This document shows positions 1 through 6,017 of a DNA stretch of 43,084 bases, piece by piece. The position numbers and the translations under genes are program-made. The notes beneath the pieces were generated by a model. It was not told the origin of the DNA. It was given only the letters and a program-made list of their open reading frames with translations, and made no database searches. The stretch's first letter is position 1. Every line of letters starts with the position of its first letter. This DNA comes from an uncultured Ruminococcus sp. (lineage in GTDB: Bacteria; Bacillota; Clostridia; Oscillospirales; CAG-272), in assembly GCA_902778145.1 (NCBI GenBank), contig CACYWW010000029.1, positions 1 to 43,084 on the forward strand. The letters are read 5' to 3'.

Positions 1-94
1 GCGGTGCAAACCTTGGGAGTCGCTTTGGGGTTCGTCGGCAACTACGCCCCACGTGGACTTTCACCACAGATTGACGGCGTGCCCGTCATACACG
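1..94 (-). mobile_element. Possible 5' end of a group II intron (partial)
   Basis: Read on the minus strand, this stretch starts just after the T-tract of the terminator at 95-128 and runs off the window. It holds a small GACGG/CCGTC hairpin and then a GTGG-TGAAAGT-CCAC stem-loop, which resembles the domain I start of bacterial group II introns. Class C introns are known to insert directly behind intrinsic terminators, and that fits the position. No maturase is visible, because the rest lies outside the window. The assignment is by resemblance only; another non-coding repeat is possible. Confidence 0.35.
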
Positions 95-128
95 CAAAAA
101 GCGGTCGGGAACATCGTCCCGGCCGCTT
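95..128 (-). terminator. Intrinsic terminator of the oxidoreductase operon
   Basis: A 12-bp stem (99-110 with 117-128, one G-T pair) has a 6-nt loop and is followed on the minus strand by five T. It lies five bases past the stop codon of the oxidoreductase gene. Confidence 0.85.
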
Positions 129-132
129 GTTT

Positions 133-1392
133 TCATTCTCCCGGCTTTCCGTCGATCCAGAGCTGTCTTACGTGCTCGTATACCTCGTCGGGTATGTCGG
201 CTTCTCCGAAAGACGTTTTCGGCAGAAGATCCGTGCCGTGTGCGATATTTTTGTTCGTGCATTTGACGTCGTGTCTGAAGAGCTCGCGGACGGCGGGATC
301 GCGCAGATCCGGTATCCGCATCGGTTTGTTGCCTTCAAGCACCGATCTGTAGGCGAATATGCCGCAAAGTCCCATGGATACGGCTGTGTAAACGTCGATC
401 GACCACTCAAGCCCTTCGGGACGCCCGAGGATCTTCTGTATGAAAAGATGCGTCGGATAAAAATCCGAACCGCCGTGGCCTTCGAAGTTCTTTGCGTATT
501 CCGCGGCTATCTTCGGCTCCGGCGAATAATCCTCCCAGGCGCCGACGCATATCCTGTCGCTCTCGCGGTAGACGTAAAGCGGCTTGTTGACGGCTTGCCT
601 GCCGGTCTCCATCATACCCTTTGTTCCGTAAAGCTCATAGTTCACACTTCCCGGCTCGCGTTTGAGATGACCGTGTATGCTCTTCAGCACGGCGCCGTTC
701 TCAAGCGTGACCATCTCGATGCCCGCGCCGAAATAGGCGCCGAGCCTCTTCATCTCCTCGGGCGGAGGGCACTCGAAGCCGACGACGGAGACGGGGCGCA
801 GCCCTGTCATCGTTATAAGCGGTCCGACCGAATGGGTGCAGTAGTACGTGCAGTAAAGGTTGTTCCTCCAGTGGTCGCGCTCTCCGTACGTTATCTGAGG
901 CCAGATGCCGGCGCAGTCGTGGATATATTCTCCCTCGCCGTACGTAACAGCACCGATATCGCCCCTCTTGTATCTCTGCCACATCTCAAATGTGTGCAGC
1001 ATATAGCAGTAGTTTTCGGCATATGAGTAAACAAGTCCGGTCTTCTCGACCGCTTCTATGAGTTCGACCGCCTGAGCGACGGTCTCGCACGGAAGCACCT
1101 CCGACAAAACGTGCTTTCCGGCTTCAAGGCACTTCACGGCGTATATCGCGTGTTCCGTCGCGTAGTTTGCGAGAACGACCGCGTCCATATCGTGCTTTAT
1201 GAACTGCTCGAACGACTCGTAAATGGCGACGTCCAGCCCGTGAGCTTCCGCTTTTTCCCTGACCTGTGAAAGGAGCGGTGTGTATTTATCACACACCGCT
1301 GCCAGTTCAGCGTCAGGGTGATCGAGCAGAACGTCTATCATCGTTTGTCCGCGTGCGCCGCCGAAAACTCCGATCTTAAGCTTACCTGACAT
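133..1392 (-). CDS. Gfo/Idh/MocA family oxidoreductase
   Basis: A 419-residue NAD(P)-dependent oxidoreductase of the Gfo/Idh/MocA superfamily. The N-terminus has the Rossmann glycine motif (KIGVFGGARG), followed by the conserved EVLPCETVAQA stretch, which matches the EKP region of the family. A YCTHSVGPL motif sits in the substrate domain. The start is ATG 1392, because AGGTGA lies 5 nt upstream; a GTG three codons earlier would overlap that site. The gene lies 27 bp behind a family 5 substrate-binding lipoprotein and is probably co-transcribed with it. It resembles the GH109-like gene at 33036 in its Y-x-TH-x-x-GP motif. The substrate is unknown, probably a sugar or glycoside. Confidence 0.85.
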   Translation of the reverse strand: MSGKLKIGVFGGARGQTMIDVLLDHPDAELAAVCDKYTPLLSQVREKAEAHGLDVAIYESFEQFIKHDMDAVVLANYATEHAIYAVKCLEAGKHVLSEVLPCETVAQAVELIEAVEKTGLVYSYAENYCYMLHTFEMWQRYKRGDIGAVTYGEGEYIHDCAGIWPQITYGERDHWRNNLYCTYYCTHSVGPLITMTGLRPVSVVGFECPPPEEMKRLGAYFGAGIEMVTLENGAVLKSIHGHLKREPGSVNYELYGTKGMMETGRQAVNKPLYVYRESDRICVGAWEDYSPEPKIAAEYAKNFEGHGGSDFYPTHLFIQKILGRPEGLEWSIDVYTAVSMGLCGIFAYRSVLEGNKPMRIPDLRDPAVRELFRHDVKCTNKNIAHGTDLLPKTSFGEADIPDEVYEHVRQLWIDGKPGE

Positions 1393-1419
1393 TCCGATCA
1401 CCTTTTATTTTATTCTGTT

Positions 1420-3282
1420 TTATTCCGCCGTTTCTTCGGCTTCTGTATCCTCGGCGGGCAGATATTTCTTATAATTCTTGAGCTTCATCTTCGTAAGGAC
1501 CTTGAAGTTGAAGTACGTATCTTTTATTCCGGAGAGCTCCTTGCTCGCCATATAGTAGTCGCGGTAGAATATGAGCGGGATGAGCGGCATGTCTTCCATG
1601 AGCTTCTTCTCCGCCTCGTTGACCTTGTCGTTCCTTTCGCGTGAGCCCTCCGCGAGTGCCGCCGCCTCTTCTATAATGGCGTCGTACGCGGGATCCGAAT
1701 AACCGGTGCTGTTGGGCTTCGGATCGTAGTTCTGATGATCAGTATCAAGAGCCGTACCGGAATAATTGATCGAGAACGGGGCTACCATGTTGAAAGCTCT
1801 TACCGAATAAGCCTGCCAGTCGGTGTAAATCACGTCGTAGCTGCCCTCGTTGTATTTGCTCTGGAATACGTTGCGTCCTCTTTCGTCAAGAGTTACCTTG
1901 AAGCCGAGCTTCTCCCACTGAGATTTGACGTAAGCCGCCATTCCCTGCTCGTCGTTCTTCGTGAACGTACGGACGAGGATCGTAAGCTCGCCGCCGCTGA
2001 CTCCCGCGGATTTAAGCAAAGCTTTCGCCGCGTCAACGTCAGCCGTGCTTTCAAGGACGGAGCCGTAGTGCTCGCGGTATGAGGTCTTTCTGCCGGTATC
2101 GTATACCTTGGGCGGGATGAGACCGGTCGCCGGTACGGAGCCCGTGACGAATTTGGCTATCTCGTTTCTGTCGAGTGCAAGGGACAGCGCGCGTCTGACG
2201 GCGGGATTCTGAGTGAGCTCGGTGTTCGGGTTGAACACGAACGCGCCGACCGCGAACGTATCGTTGATCGTAAGCTTGCTCTCGTATTCGGCAAACTGCT
2301 CGGGCGTCAGCGAACCGACGTAGAACAGAGTGCCTTCATTATAAGAATTTATTACGTCCTCAAGTGTGAAATCATAGTGGATGACTATCCTGTAAGGCGT
2401 GACGTATTTGTCGGGACGTTCTTCCTTATCGGGATTTGCGTTGTAATACTTGTTTCTCTCAAGCACCCATTCCTTGTTGAGGTCCGATTCGAGCTTTCTT
2501 ATGAAGAAAGGACCGGAGCAGACGAGAGACGTGGCGACGGTAGCCCAGTCGTTGCTGTACGCGGGCTGGCCGCCGTTGTATATAAGGTCGCCCTTATCGT
2601 CGACCTGAGCGGCGTGCACCTTGTTCTCACGCAGCGGTACGAGCATCGGGCTCGCAAGCGTCTCAAGGAAGAGGTCAAGGTCTATATCGCGCTCGAATTC
2701 GATCTCTATCGTGGTCGAGTCGGGCGAGGAAATGCCGAGATCGTCGATCGAAGCATTGCCGTTCTTGACGTCCTTCGCGTTCTTTATGTCGTACAGCATG
2801 ACGGCGGCGTCACAGGTCGTGTCGCACTCAAGTATACGTTTGACCGTGAAAATGAAGTCGTCGGCGCTGACCTTCGTATTGTCGCTCCACCTTGTGTTCC
2901 TCAGGGTGATGCGGAGCATATACGAATTGTTCTCCGGCTTCTTGCTGTCTTCCTTCTTTATGTATTCATAGCTTTTCGCAAGCGCTTTTTCAACTTTGCC
3001 GTCAGCTCTGAGTCTGAAAAGTCCCTCGTACAAAAGTCCGAGAAGCTCCACCGCCTCCGCGTTGGCGTTGAGCTTGGAGAGGAACTGTCCGTTACCGCTC
3101 GTATCACCGTCGTATTCAACGGACGACGCGTTAGTGTACGCGTAGAGCGGGTCAAAGTTACGTATCTCATTGAAAAGATACATATTGACGACAGCACCCT
3201 TTTCGTCCGGATCGAATCCGCAGGACGCAAGGACCGTAAGAACGGTCGCAAGGCAAAGGATCAAAGCAATCAACTTCTTCAT
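1420..3282 (-). CDS. ABC transporter substrate-binding lipoprotein, family 5 (peptide/oligopeptide type)
   Basis: A 620-residue extracytoplasmic binding protein. It has a lipoprotein signal peptide with a lipobox (LASC, Cys20), then a SBP_bac_5 fold: an early block of the type 'R-x-x-x-W-S-D-N-T-K-V-S-A-D-D-F', a central 'VRRALSLALDRNEIA' block and a C-terminal 'MPLIPLIFYRDYYM' block. This class binds peptides, nickel or oligosaccharides for an ABC importer. GGAGGTC lies 8 nt before the ATG. No permease or ATPase genes are adjacent, so it is an orphan here and must use a transporter encoded elsewhere. It is first in an operon with the oxidoreductase, and a hairpin in its leader suggests regulation. 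Confidence 0.9.
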   Translation of the reverse strand: MKKLIALILCLATVLTVLASCGFDPDEKGAVVNMYLFNEIRNFDPLYAYTNASSVEYDGDTSGNGQFLSKLNANAEAVELLGLLYEGLFRLRADGKVEKALAKSYEYIKKEDSKKPENNSYMLRITLRNTRWSDNTKVSADDFIFTVKRILECDTTCDAAVMLYDIKNAKDVKNGNASIDDLGISSPDSTTIEIEFERDIDLDLFLETLASPMLVPLRENKVHAAQVDDKGDLIYNGGQPAYSNDWATVATSLVCSGPFFIRKLESDLNKEWVLERNKYYNANPDKEERPDKYVTPYRIVIHYDFTLEDVINSYNEGTLFYVGSLTPEQFAEYESKLTINDTFAVGAFVFNPNTELTQNPAVRRALSLALDRNEIAKFVTGSVPATGLIPPKVYDTGRKTSYREHYGSVLESTADVDAAKALLKSAGVSGGELTILVRTFTKNDEQGMAAYVKSQWEKLGFKVTLDERGRNVFQSKYNEGSYDVIYTDWQAYSVRAFNMVAPFSINYSGTALDTDHQNYDPKPNSTGYSDPAYDAIIEEAAALAEGSRERNDKVNEAEKKLMEDMPLIPLIFYRDYYMASKELSGIKDTYFNFKVLTKMKLKNYKKYLPAEDTEAEETAE

Positions 3283-3321
3283 GAAAATGACCTCCAGACG
3301 GGAAAACCCGTGATTGATATG

Positions 3322-3343
3322 GCCGTTACAGCCCGGTAACGGC
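3322..3343. promoter_or_regulatory. Inverted repeat in the leader of the binding-protein gene
   Basis: GCCGTTAC (3322-3329) and GTAACGGC (3336-3343) are perfect 8-bp arms around a 6-nt loop. The repeat lies just downstream of the predicted transcription start (about 3351) and 40 bp upstream of the ATG. It could be an operator or an mRNA hairpin. Confidence 0.55.
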
Positions 3344-3357
3344 TCTTTTACCGCTAC

Positions 3358-3386
3358 ATTATATCATTAAAGATAATTTTAATCAA
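3358..3386 (-). promoter_or_regulatory. Promoter of the binding-protein/oxidoreductase operon
   Basis: Minus-strand -35 TTGATT (3386-3381) and -10 TATAAT (3363-3358) with a 17-bp spacer. Confidence 0.75.
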
Positions 3387-3481
3387 TAGCGCCGGCGTGA
3401 ATTTTATTAAGATTTACAATTTTTTTATAATTTTCAAAGCGTTTTTGCCGCATATCAAACAAACAGGACGCGATCAGCGGC

Positions 3482-3510
3482 AAAAAAAGAAGACGCGCGG
3501 GGCGTCTTCT
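3482..3510 (-). terminator. Intrinsic terminator of the small membrane protein gene
   Basis: Stem AGAAGACGC (3488-3496) pairs with GCGTCTTCT (3502-3510), followed on the minus strand by seven T. It lies about 15 bp past the stop of the gene at 3525. Confidence 0.85.
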
Positions 3511-3524
3511 CTTTTATCCGGCTT

Positions 3525-3872
3525 TCAATTTCCGCTGAGCAGCTTCACGGCGCCGCAGAGGATCAGGAACACGGGAGCCCCGACAGCGAGAGAAACGAGC
3601 CCCGCTTCCATGCCGCCGATCACGCCGACCGCGGCGAAAACGGCGAAGAGAGCCGAAATACCGCACACGACCTTTTTATATCTGCCGAGCAGGTACGACG
3701 CTTTTTCCGACGCGAAGAAGCGGTACACCGAGCTGACGGCATATTCCGCGATGTAGAGGATGAAGGCGAAGAACGAACCGAGCACCTCACCGAGCGCGGA
3801 CATTACCTCGCCCGCGGTGATCCTTTCTTTTTCTCTTACGTTTATTGATATCGGATTTCTGATGCTATCCAT
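3525..3872 (-). CDS. Small integral membrane protein, unknown function
   Basis: A 115-residue protein that I do not recognise. Residues 1-25 are polar, residues 26-50 form a first hydrophobic segment (LGSFFAFILYIAEYAVSSVY), and two further segments cover about 67-87 and 90-110. The gene has its own perfect TTGACA-N17-TATAAT promoter and its own terminator. It is divergent from an S24-type repressor, and ACCG-N4-CGGT repeats flank its -10 box, so it is probably the main target of that repressor. A stress-induced membrane protein is a reasonable inference, but no catalytic or binding motif is visible. Confidence 0.75.
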   Translation of the reverse strand: MDSIRNPISINVREKERITAGEVMSALGEVLGSFFAFILYIAEYAVSSVYRFFASEKASYLLGRYKKVVCGISALFAVFAAVGVIGGMEAGLVSLAVGAPVFLILCGAVKLLSGN

Positions 3873-3890
3873 GATTTTTCTCCATTTTTA

Positions 3891-3936
3891 ACCGTTTTCG
3901 GTTGATTTCTGACCCTATTATACTACCGTTTTCGGT
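3891..3936. promoter_or_regulatory. Operator-like repeats ACCGTTTTCGGT
   Basis: Two identical 12-mers ACCGTTTTCGGT lie at 3891-3902 and 3925-3936, 34 bp apart, flanking the -10 box of the minus promoter. Each has half-sites ACCG and CGGT around TTTT. A partial inverted copy (CCGAAAAC) at 3976-3983 lies next to the -35 box of the divergent repressor promoter. They are probable binding sites of the 4056 repressor (inference). Confidence 0.65.
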
Positions 3937-3945
3937 ATTTGTCAA
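3917..3945 (-). promoter_or_regulatory. Promoter of the small membrane protein gene
   Basis: Perfect consensus: TTGACA (3945-3940), 17-bp spacer, TATAAT (3922-3917). The -35 is part of an inverted repeat with the -35 of the divergent promoter (ATTTGTCAATAG at 3937-3948 and CTATTGACAAAT at about 3984-3995). Confidence 0.85.
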
Positions 3946-3986
3946 TAGTTTTTGATAAATTTTCCCGATTTTTTTCCGAAAACCTA

Positions 3987-4015
3987 TTGACAAATCGTCT
4001 TTCTTGATATATCAT
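3987..4015 (+). promoter_or_regulatory. Promoter of the S24 repressor gene
   Basis: TTGACA (3987-3992), 17-bp spacer and TATCAT (4010-4015). It is divergent from the promoter at 3917-3945. Confidence 0.75.
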
Positions 4016-4055
4016 ATGATCGGATGAAAAAGATATTCATGCAGAGAGGTACGTC

Positions 4056-4766
4056 ATGGAATGGTACGACCGCGTAAAGGAACTTAAAAAAGAAACTCAT
4101 ATAAATACAAAGGAGCTTTCGCAGCGCTCGGGCGTTCCGCTCGGCACTCTGAACAAGCTGCTCTCCGGGCAGACGGATAAGCCGAAGCTCGACACGCTGG
4201 AAAAAATAGCGTCCGCGCTCGGCACATCGGTCAAATACCTTTGCGGCGGCGAGGACTACGGGGGCTTCTCCGCTCTGTCAGAAAAATTCGCCAGGCTCGA
4301 CGCGAGGGGACGGGACGCCGTGATGAAAACGGCTGACGCGGAATTATCCCGCATGGAGGCGGAGGCGAGACGCGCCGCGTCCGACATAGGTCTGAAGCGG
4401 AAAATATTCATTTACGACGTGCCGGTATCCGCCGGCTGCGGATCGTTCCTCGACTCGACGCATTCACAGTCGATCCAGCTCGTCGTGAACGACGTGACCG
4501 ACCGCGCGGACTACGCCGTCCGCGTCTCCGGCAACAGTATGGAGCCGCGCTTCTTCGACGGCGACGTCGTGATAGTCGAATCCTGCGGCGAGATACCCGT
4601 CGGCAAGATCGGTATATTCCTCTATAACGGTGAAAGCTACATAAAGAAATTCGGCGGAGACCGCCTCCGCTCGATCAACCCGGATTACAAGGATATAGTC
4701 TTCTCCGAAAACGACGACATCCGCTGCCTCGGACTCGTCCTCGGAACGATCTCAAAAGCGGAATGA
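4056..4766 (+). CDS. XRE-family repressor with S24 (LexA/CI-type) self-cleavage domain
   Basis: A 236-residue transcriptional repressor. Residues 5-62 are a helix-turn-helix of the XRE/Cro-CI type (TKELSQRSGVPLGTLNKLLSG). Residues about 118-236 are a peptidase S24 domain with a candidate Ala126-Gly127 cleavage site (VSAGCGS), the catalytic Ser161 in SGNSMEP and the general-base Lys197 in SYIKKF. This is the LexA/CI arrangement, which is cleaved after DNA damage through RecA-assisted autolysis. AGAGAGGT precedes the ATG. The gene is divergent from a small membrane protein gene, and shared ACCG-N4-CGGT repeats suggest repression of both. No phage genes are nearby, so this looks like a stand-alone stress switch or a phage remnant. 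Confidence 0.9.
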   Translation: MEWYDRVKELKKETHINTKELSQRSGVPLGTLNKLLSGQTDKPKLDTLEKIASALGTSVKYLCGGEDYGGFSALSEKFARLDARGRDAVMKTADAELSRMEAEARRAASDIGLKRKIFIYDVPVSAGCGSFLDSTHSQSIQLVVNDVTDRADYAVRVSGNSMEPRFFDGDVVIVESCGEIPVGKIGIFLYNGESYIKKFGGDRLRSINPDYKDIVFSENDDIRCLGLVLGTISKAE

Positions 4767-4820
4767 CGTAATAACAAAAACGGAAGGGATTTTGCCCGAC
4801 CGTGATAAGGATGTTTTTTA

Positions 4821-4870
4821 AGAAGAACCGGTGTAATCCCGTTTGAACGGGGTTACACCGTTCTTCTTTT
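4821..4870. terminator. Strong bidirectional terminator hairpin
   Basis: A stem of about 20 bp: AGAAGAAC-CGGTGTAA-CCCGTT pairs with AACGGG-TTACACCG-TTCTTCT, with a T-rich tail on the plus strand. It ends the repressor transcript and could also stop minus-strand transcription from the ParM-like stub. Confidence 0.8.
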
Positions 4871-4876
4871 CTGTAC

Positions 4877-4993
4877 TTACGACACGTATTGTTCTGCGTC
4901 AGGTACGCCGGTCTTAAATACATGGTCAGCGGTTTTGATGTTCCTGTAACCGTGATCGATGCCGATGATGAACTTGTCTTTGAATTGTTTCAT
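4877..4993 (-). pseudogene. ParM/StbA-like actin homologue, N-terminal stub
   Basis: A 38-codon reading frame begins at ATG 4993 behind a good AGGAGG site. Its start (KDKFIIGIDHGYRNIKTAD) matches the N-terminal nucleotide-binding 'GIDxGYxNxK' motif of ParM/StbA-type plasmid segregation actins, which are common on clostridial conjugative elements. The frame ends at residue 38, whereas the family has about 300 residues or more, so almost the whole ATPase is missing. It is read as a remnant of a plasmid or integrative element. It lies at the edge of the repeat-divided accessory region. Confidence 0.65.
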
Positions 4994-5125
4994 GGATTTT
5001 GCCTCCTGTCGGTCTCTCCCGATTGTCTGATTTTTAGTTTGTTCTGTCATTCACACGCTGTCATTTGTTTGGCTTTTCAGCCGGATGCCCTTATAGACAT
5101 CACCTCCTTTTTGATTTTGGGCATA

Positions 5126-5155
5126 AGAAAAGACCGGCGGTTTCCCGTCGGCCTT
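5126..5155 (-). terminator. Terminator of the seven-gene transporter/methyltransferase operon
   Basis: AAGACCGGCGG (5130-5140) and CCGTCGGCCTT (5145-5155) form an 11-bp stem with one mismatch and a TTTC loop, followed on the minus strand by TTTTC. The same hairpin recurs at 13795-13824, also next to the 23-bp repeat. Confidence 0.65.
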
Positions 5156-5168
5156 GCCTATGCTGTGT

Positions 5169-5191
5169 AAAAAGTGCGTGCAGTTATCAAA
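5169..5191 (+). repeat. 23-bp direct repeat, copy 1
   Basis: The core is GTGCGTGCAGTTATCAAA preceded by AAAAA. It recurs in the same orientation at 13836, 15249 and 16249, and is not within a gene. Copies 1 and 2 share a further block of about 38 bp to the left, which contains the hairpin. Confidence 0.9.
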
Positions 5192-5214
5192 AACTGTAGT
5201 TTATGATTATTCCG

Positions 5215-6003
5215 TCATTTTCTGCCGACGAGCAAGGCGGAGCCGGAAAGACCCATCCACTTTGCTTCAAACGGGGTCATGAATCTGCCGGACGTCGTGT
5301 CGATCAAATCAACTTTTTCATAACCCATATCCTTCAGCTTTTTTACAAACACCTGCATATCGCCGTATTTCGATTTGGAGAATATATCATGCAGCGCGAA
5401 CGTGCCGCCTTTTTTAAGTGTGCGCAGCGTTTCAAGCAGGATCGTCTGACGGTCTTTTGACGGGATATTGTGGTAGACGTAGTTGCTCGTCACCGCGTCG
5501 AACGTTCCATCCGCAAAATCGAGCTTTGTCGCGTCGCCCTGCCGGAAGGAGACGTTATTCACGTTTTCAGCTTTCGCGTTTCTTTCACACAGCGGCTTGT
5601 TGAACGAGGCGTATTCCTTGCCCCAGCGGTCGATGCCGACAAAGGAGGCGTTCGGATTGCGCTTTGCACAGGCGATCGTCAGCGCGCCGCTGCCGCAGCC
5701 TACGTCAAGGCATTTGCCTCCGTCGGGGAGCTTCACGTATTCCGCGATGCCTTCAATGATCTGCTTTGACATTTTGCGTCGACCGTTGTAATCGAACGCG
5801 CGGTACATCAGCGCCATCCATATAGTCACGCAGGCGCAAATGACTGTCGCCACAAGAAAAACGACGAACAGCACAGTCTTTGCCGTACCGGAAACAAGTC
5901 CGGTACAGCCGAAAACAATGAAGAGCGCAAGGCATACGAGGGTTCCGGCAAGCGTGCCGAGCACCATTCCTTCAGGCATCCAGTTTTTGTAGTCGGGTTT
6001 CAT
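5215..6003 (-). CDS. Membrane-anchored class I SAM-dependent methyltransferase
   Basis: A 262-residue protein, last of the minus-strand operon. Two hydrophobic segments at about residues 12-35 and 42-65 are followed by a Rossmann methyltransferase domain with motif I (LDVGCGSGALT), an acidic motif II (VGIDRWG) and a post-I DATKLDF block. ATG 6003 is chosen because AAGGAG stands 6 nt upstream; an earlier ATG would overlap the stop of the preceding ABC gene. The substrate is unknown. Its place next to two ABC half-transporters and an ICMT-like enzyme suggests modification of a transported or membrane-associated small molecule. The 23-bp repeat lies 24 bp past its stop codon. Confidence 0.85.
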   Translation of the reverse strand: MKPDYKNWMPEGMVLGTLAGTLVCLALFIVFGCTGLVSGTAKTVLFVVFLVATVICACVTIWMALMYRAFDYNGRRKMSKQIIEGIAEYVKLPDGGKCLDVGCGSGALTIACAKRNPNASFVGIDRWGKEYASFNKPLCERNAKAENVNNVSFRQGDATKLDFADGTFDAVTSNYVYHNIPSKDRQTILLETLRTLKKGGTFALHDIFSKSKYGDMQVFVKKLKDMGYEKVDLIDTTSGRFMTPFEAKWMGLSGSALLVGRK

Positions 6004-6017
6004 AAAAATCTCCTTTT

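Noticed and set aside
2377-3339. Plus-strand open frame of 320 codons opposite the binding-protein gene
   Set aside because: The minus-strand gene has a lipobox, family motifs, a ribosome binding site and a promoter; the antisense frame has none.
4056-4766. Intact prophage
   Set aside because: Only a CI/LexA-like repressor is present; no integrase, replication, capsid or lysis genes are found nearby.
5101-5112. Further gene start with AGGAGGTG at the minus strand near 5100-5110
   Set aside because: The ATG that follows is too close to the site and its frame stops after seven codons.
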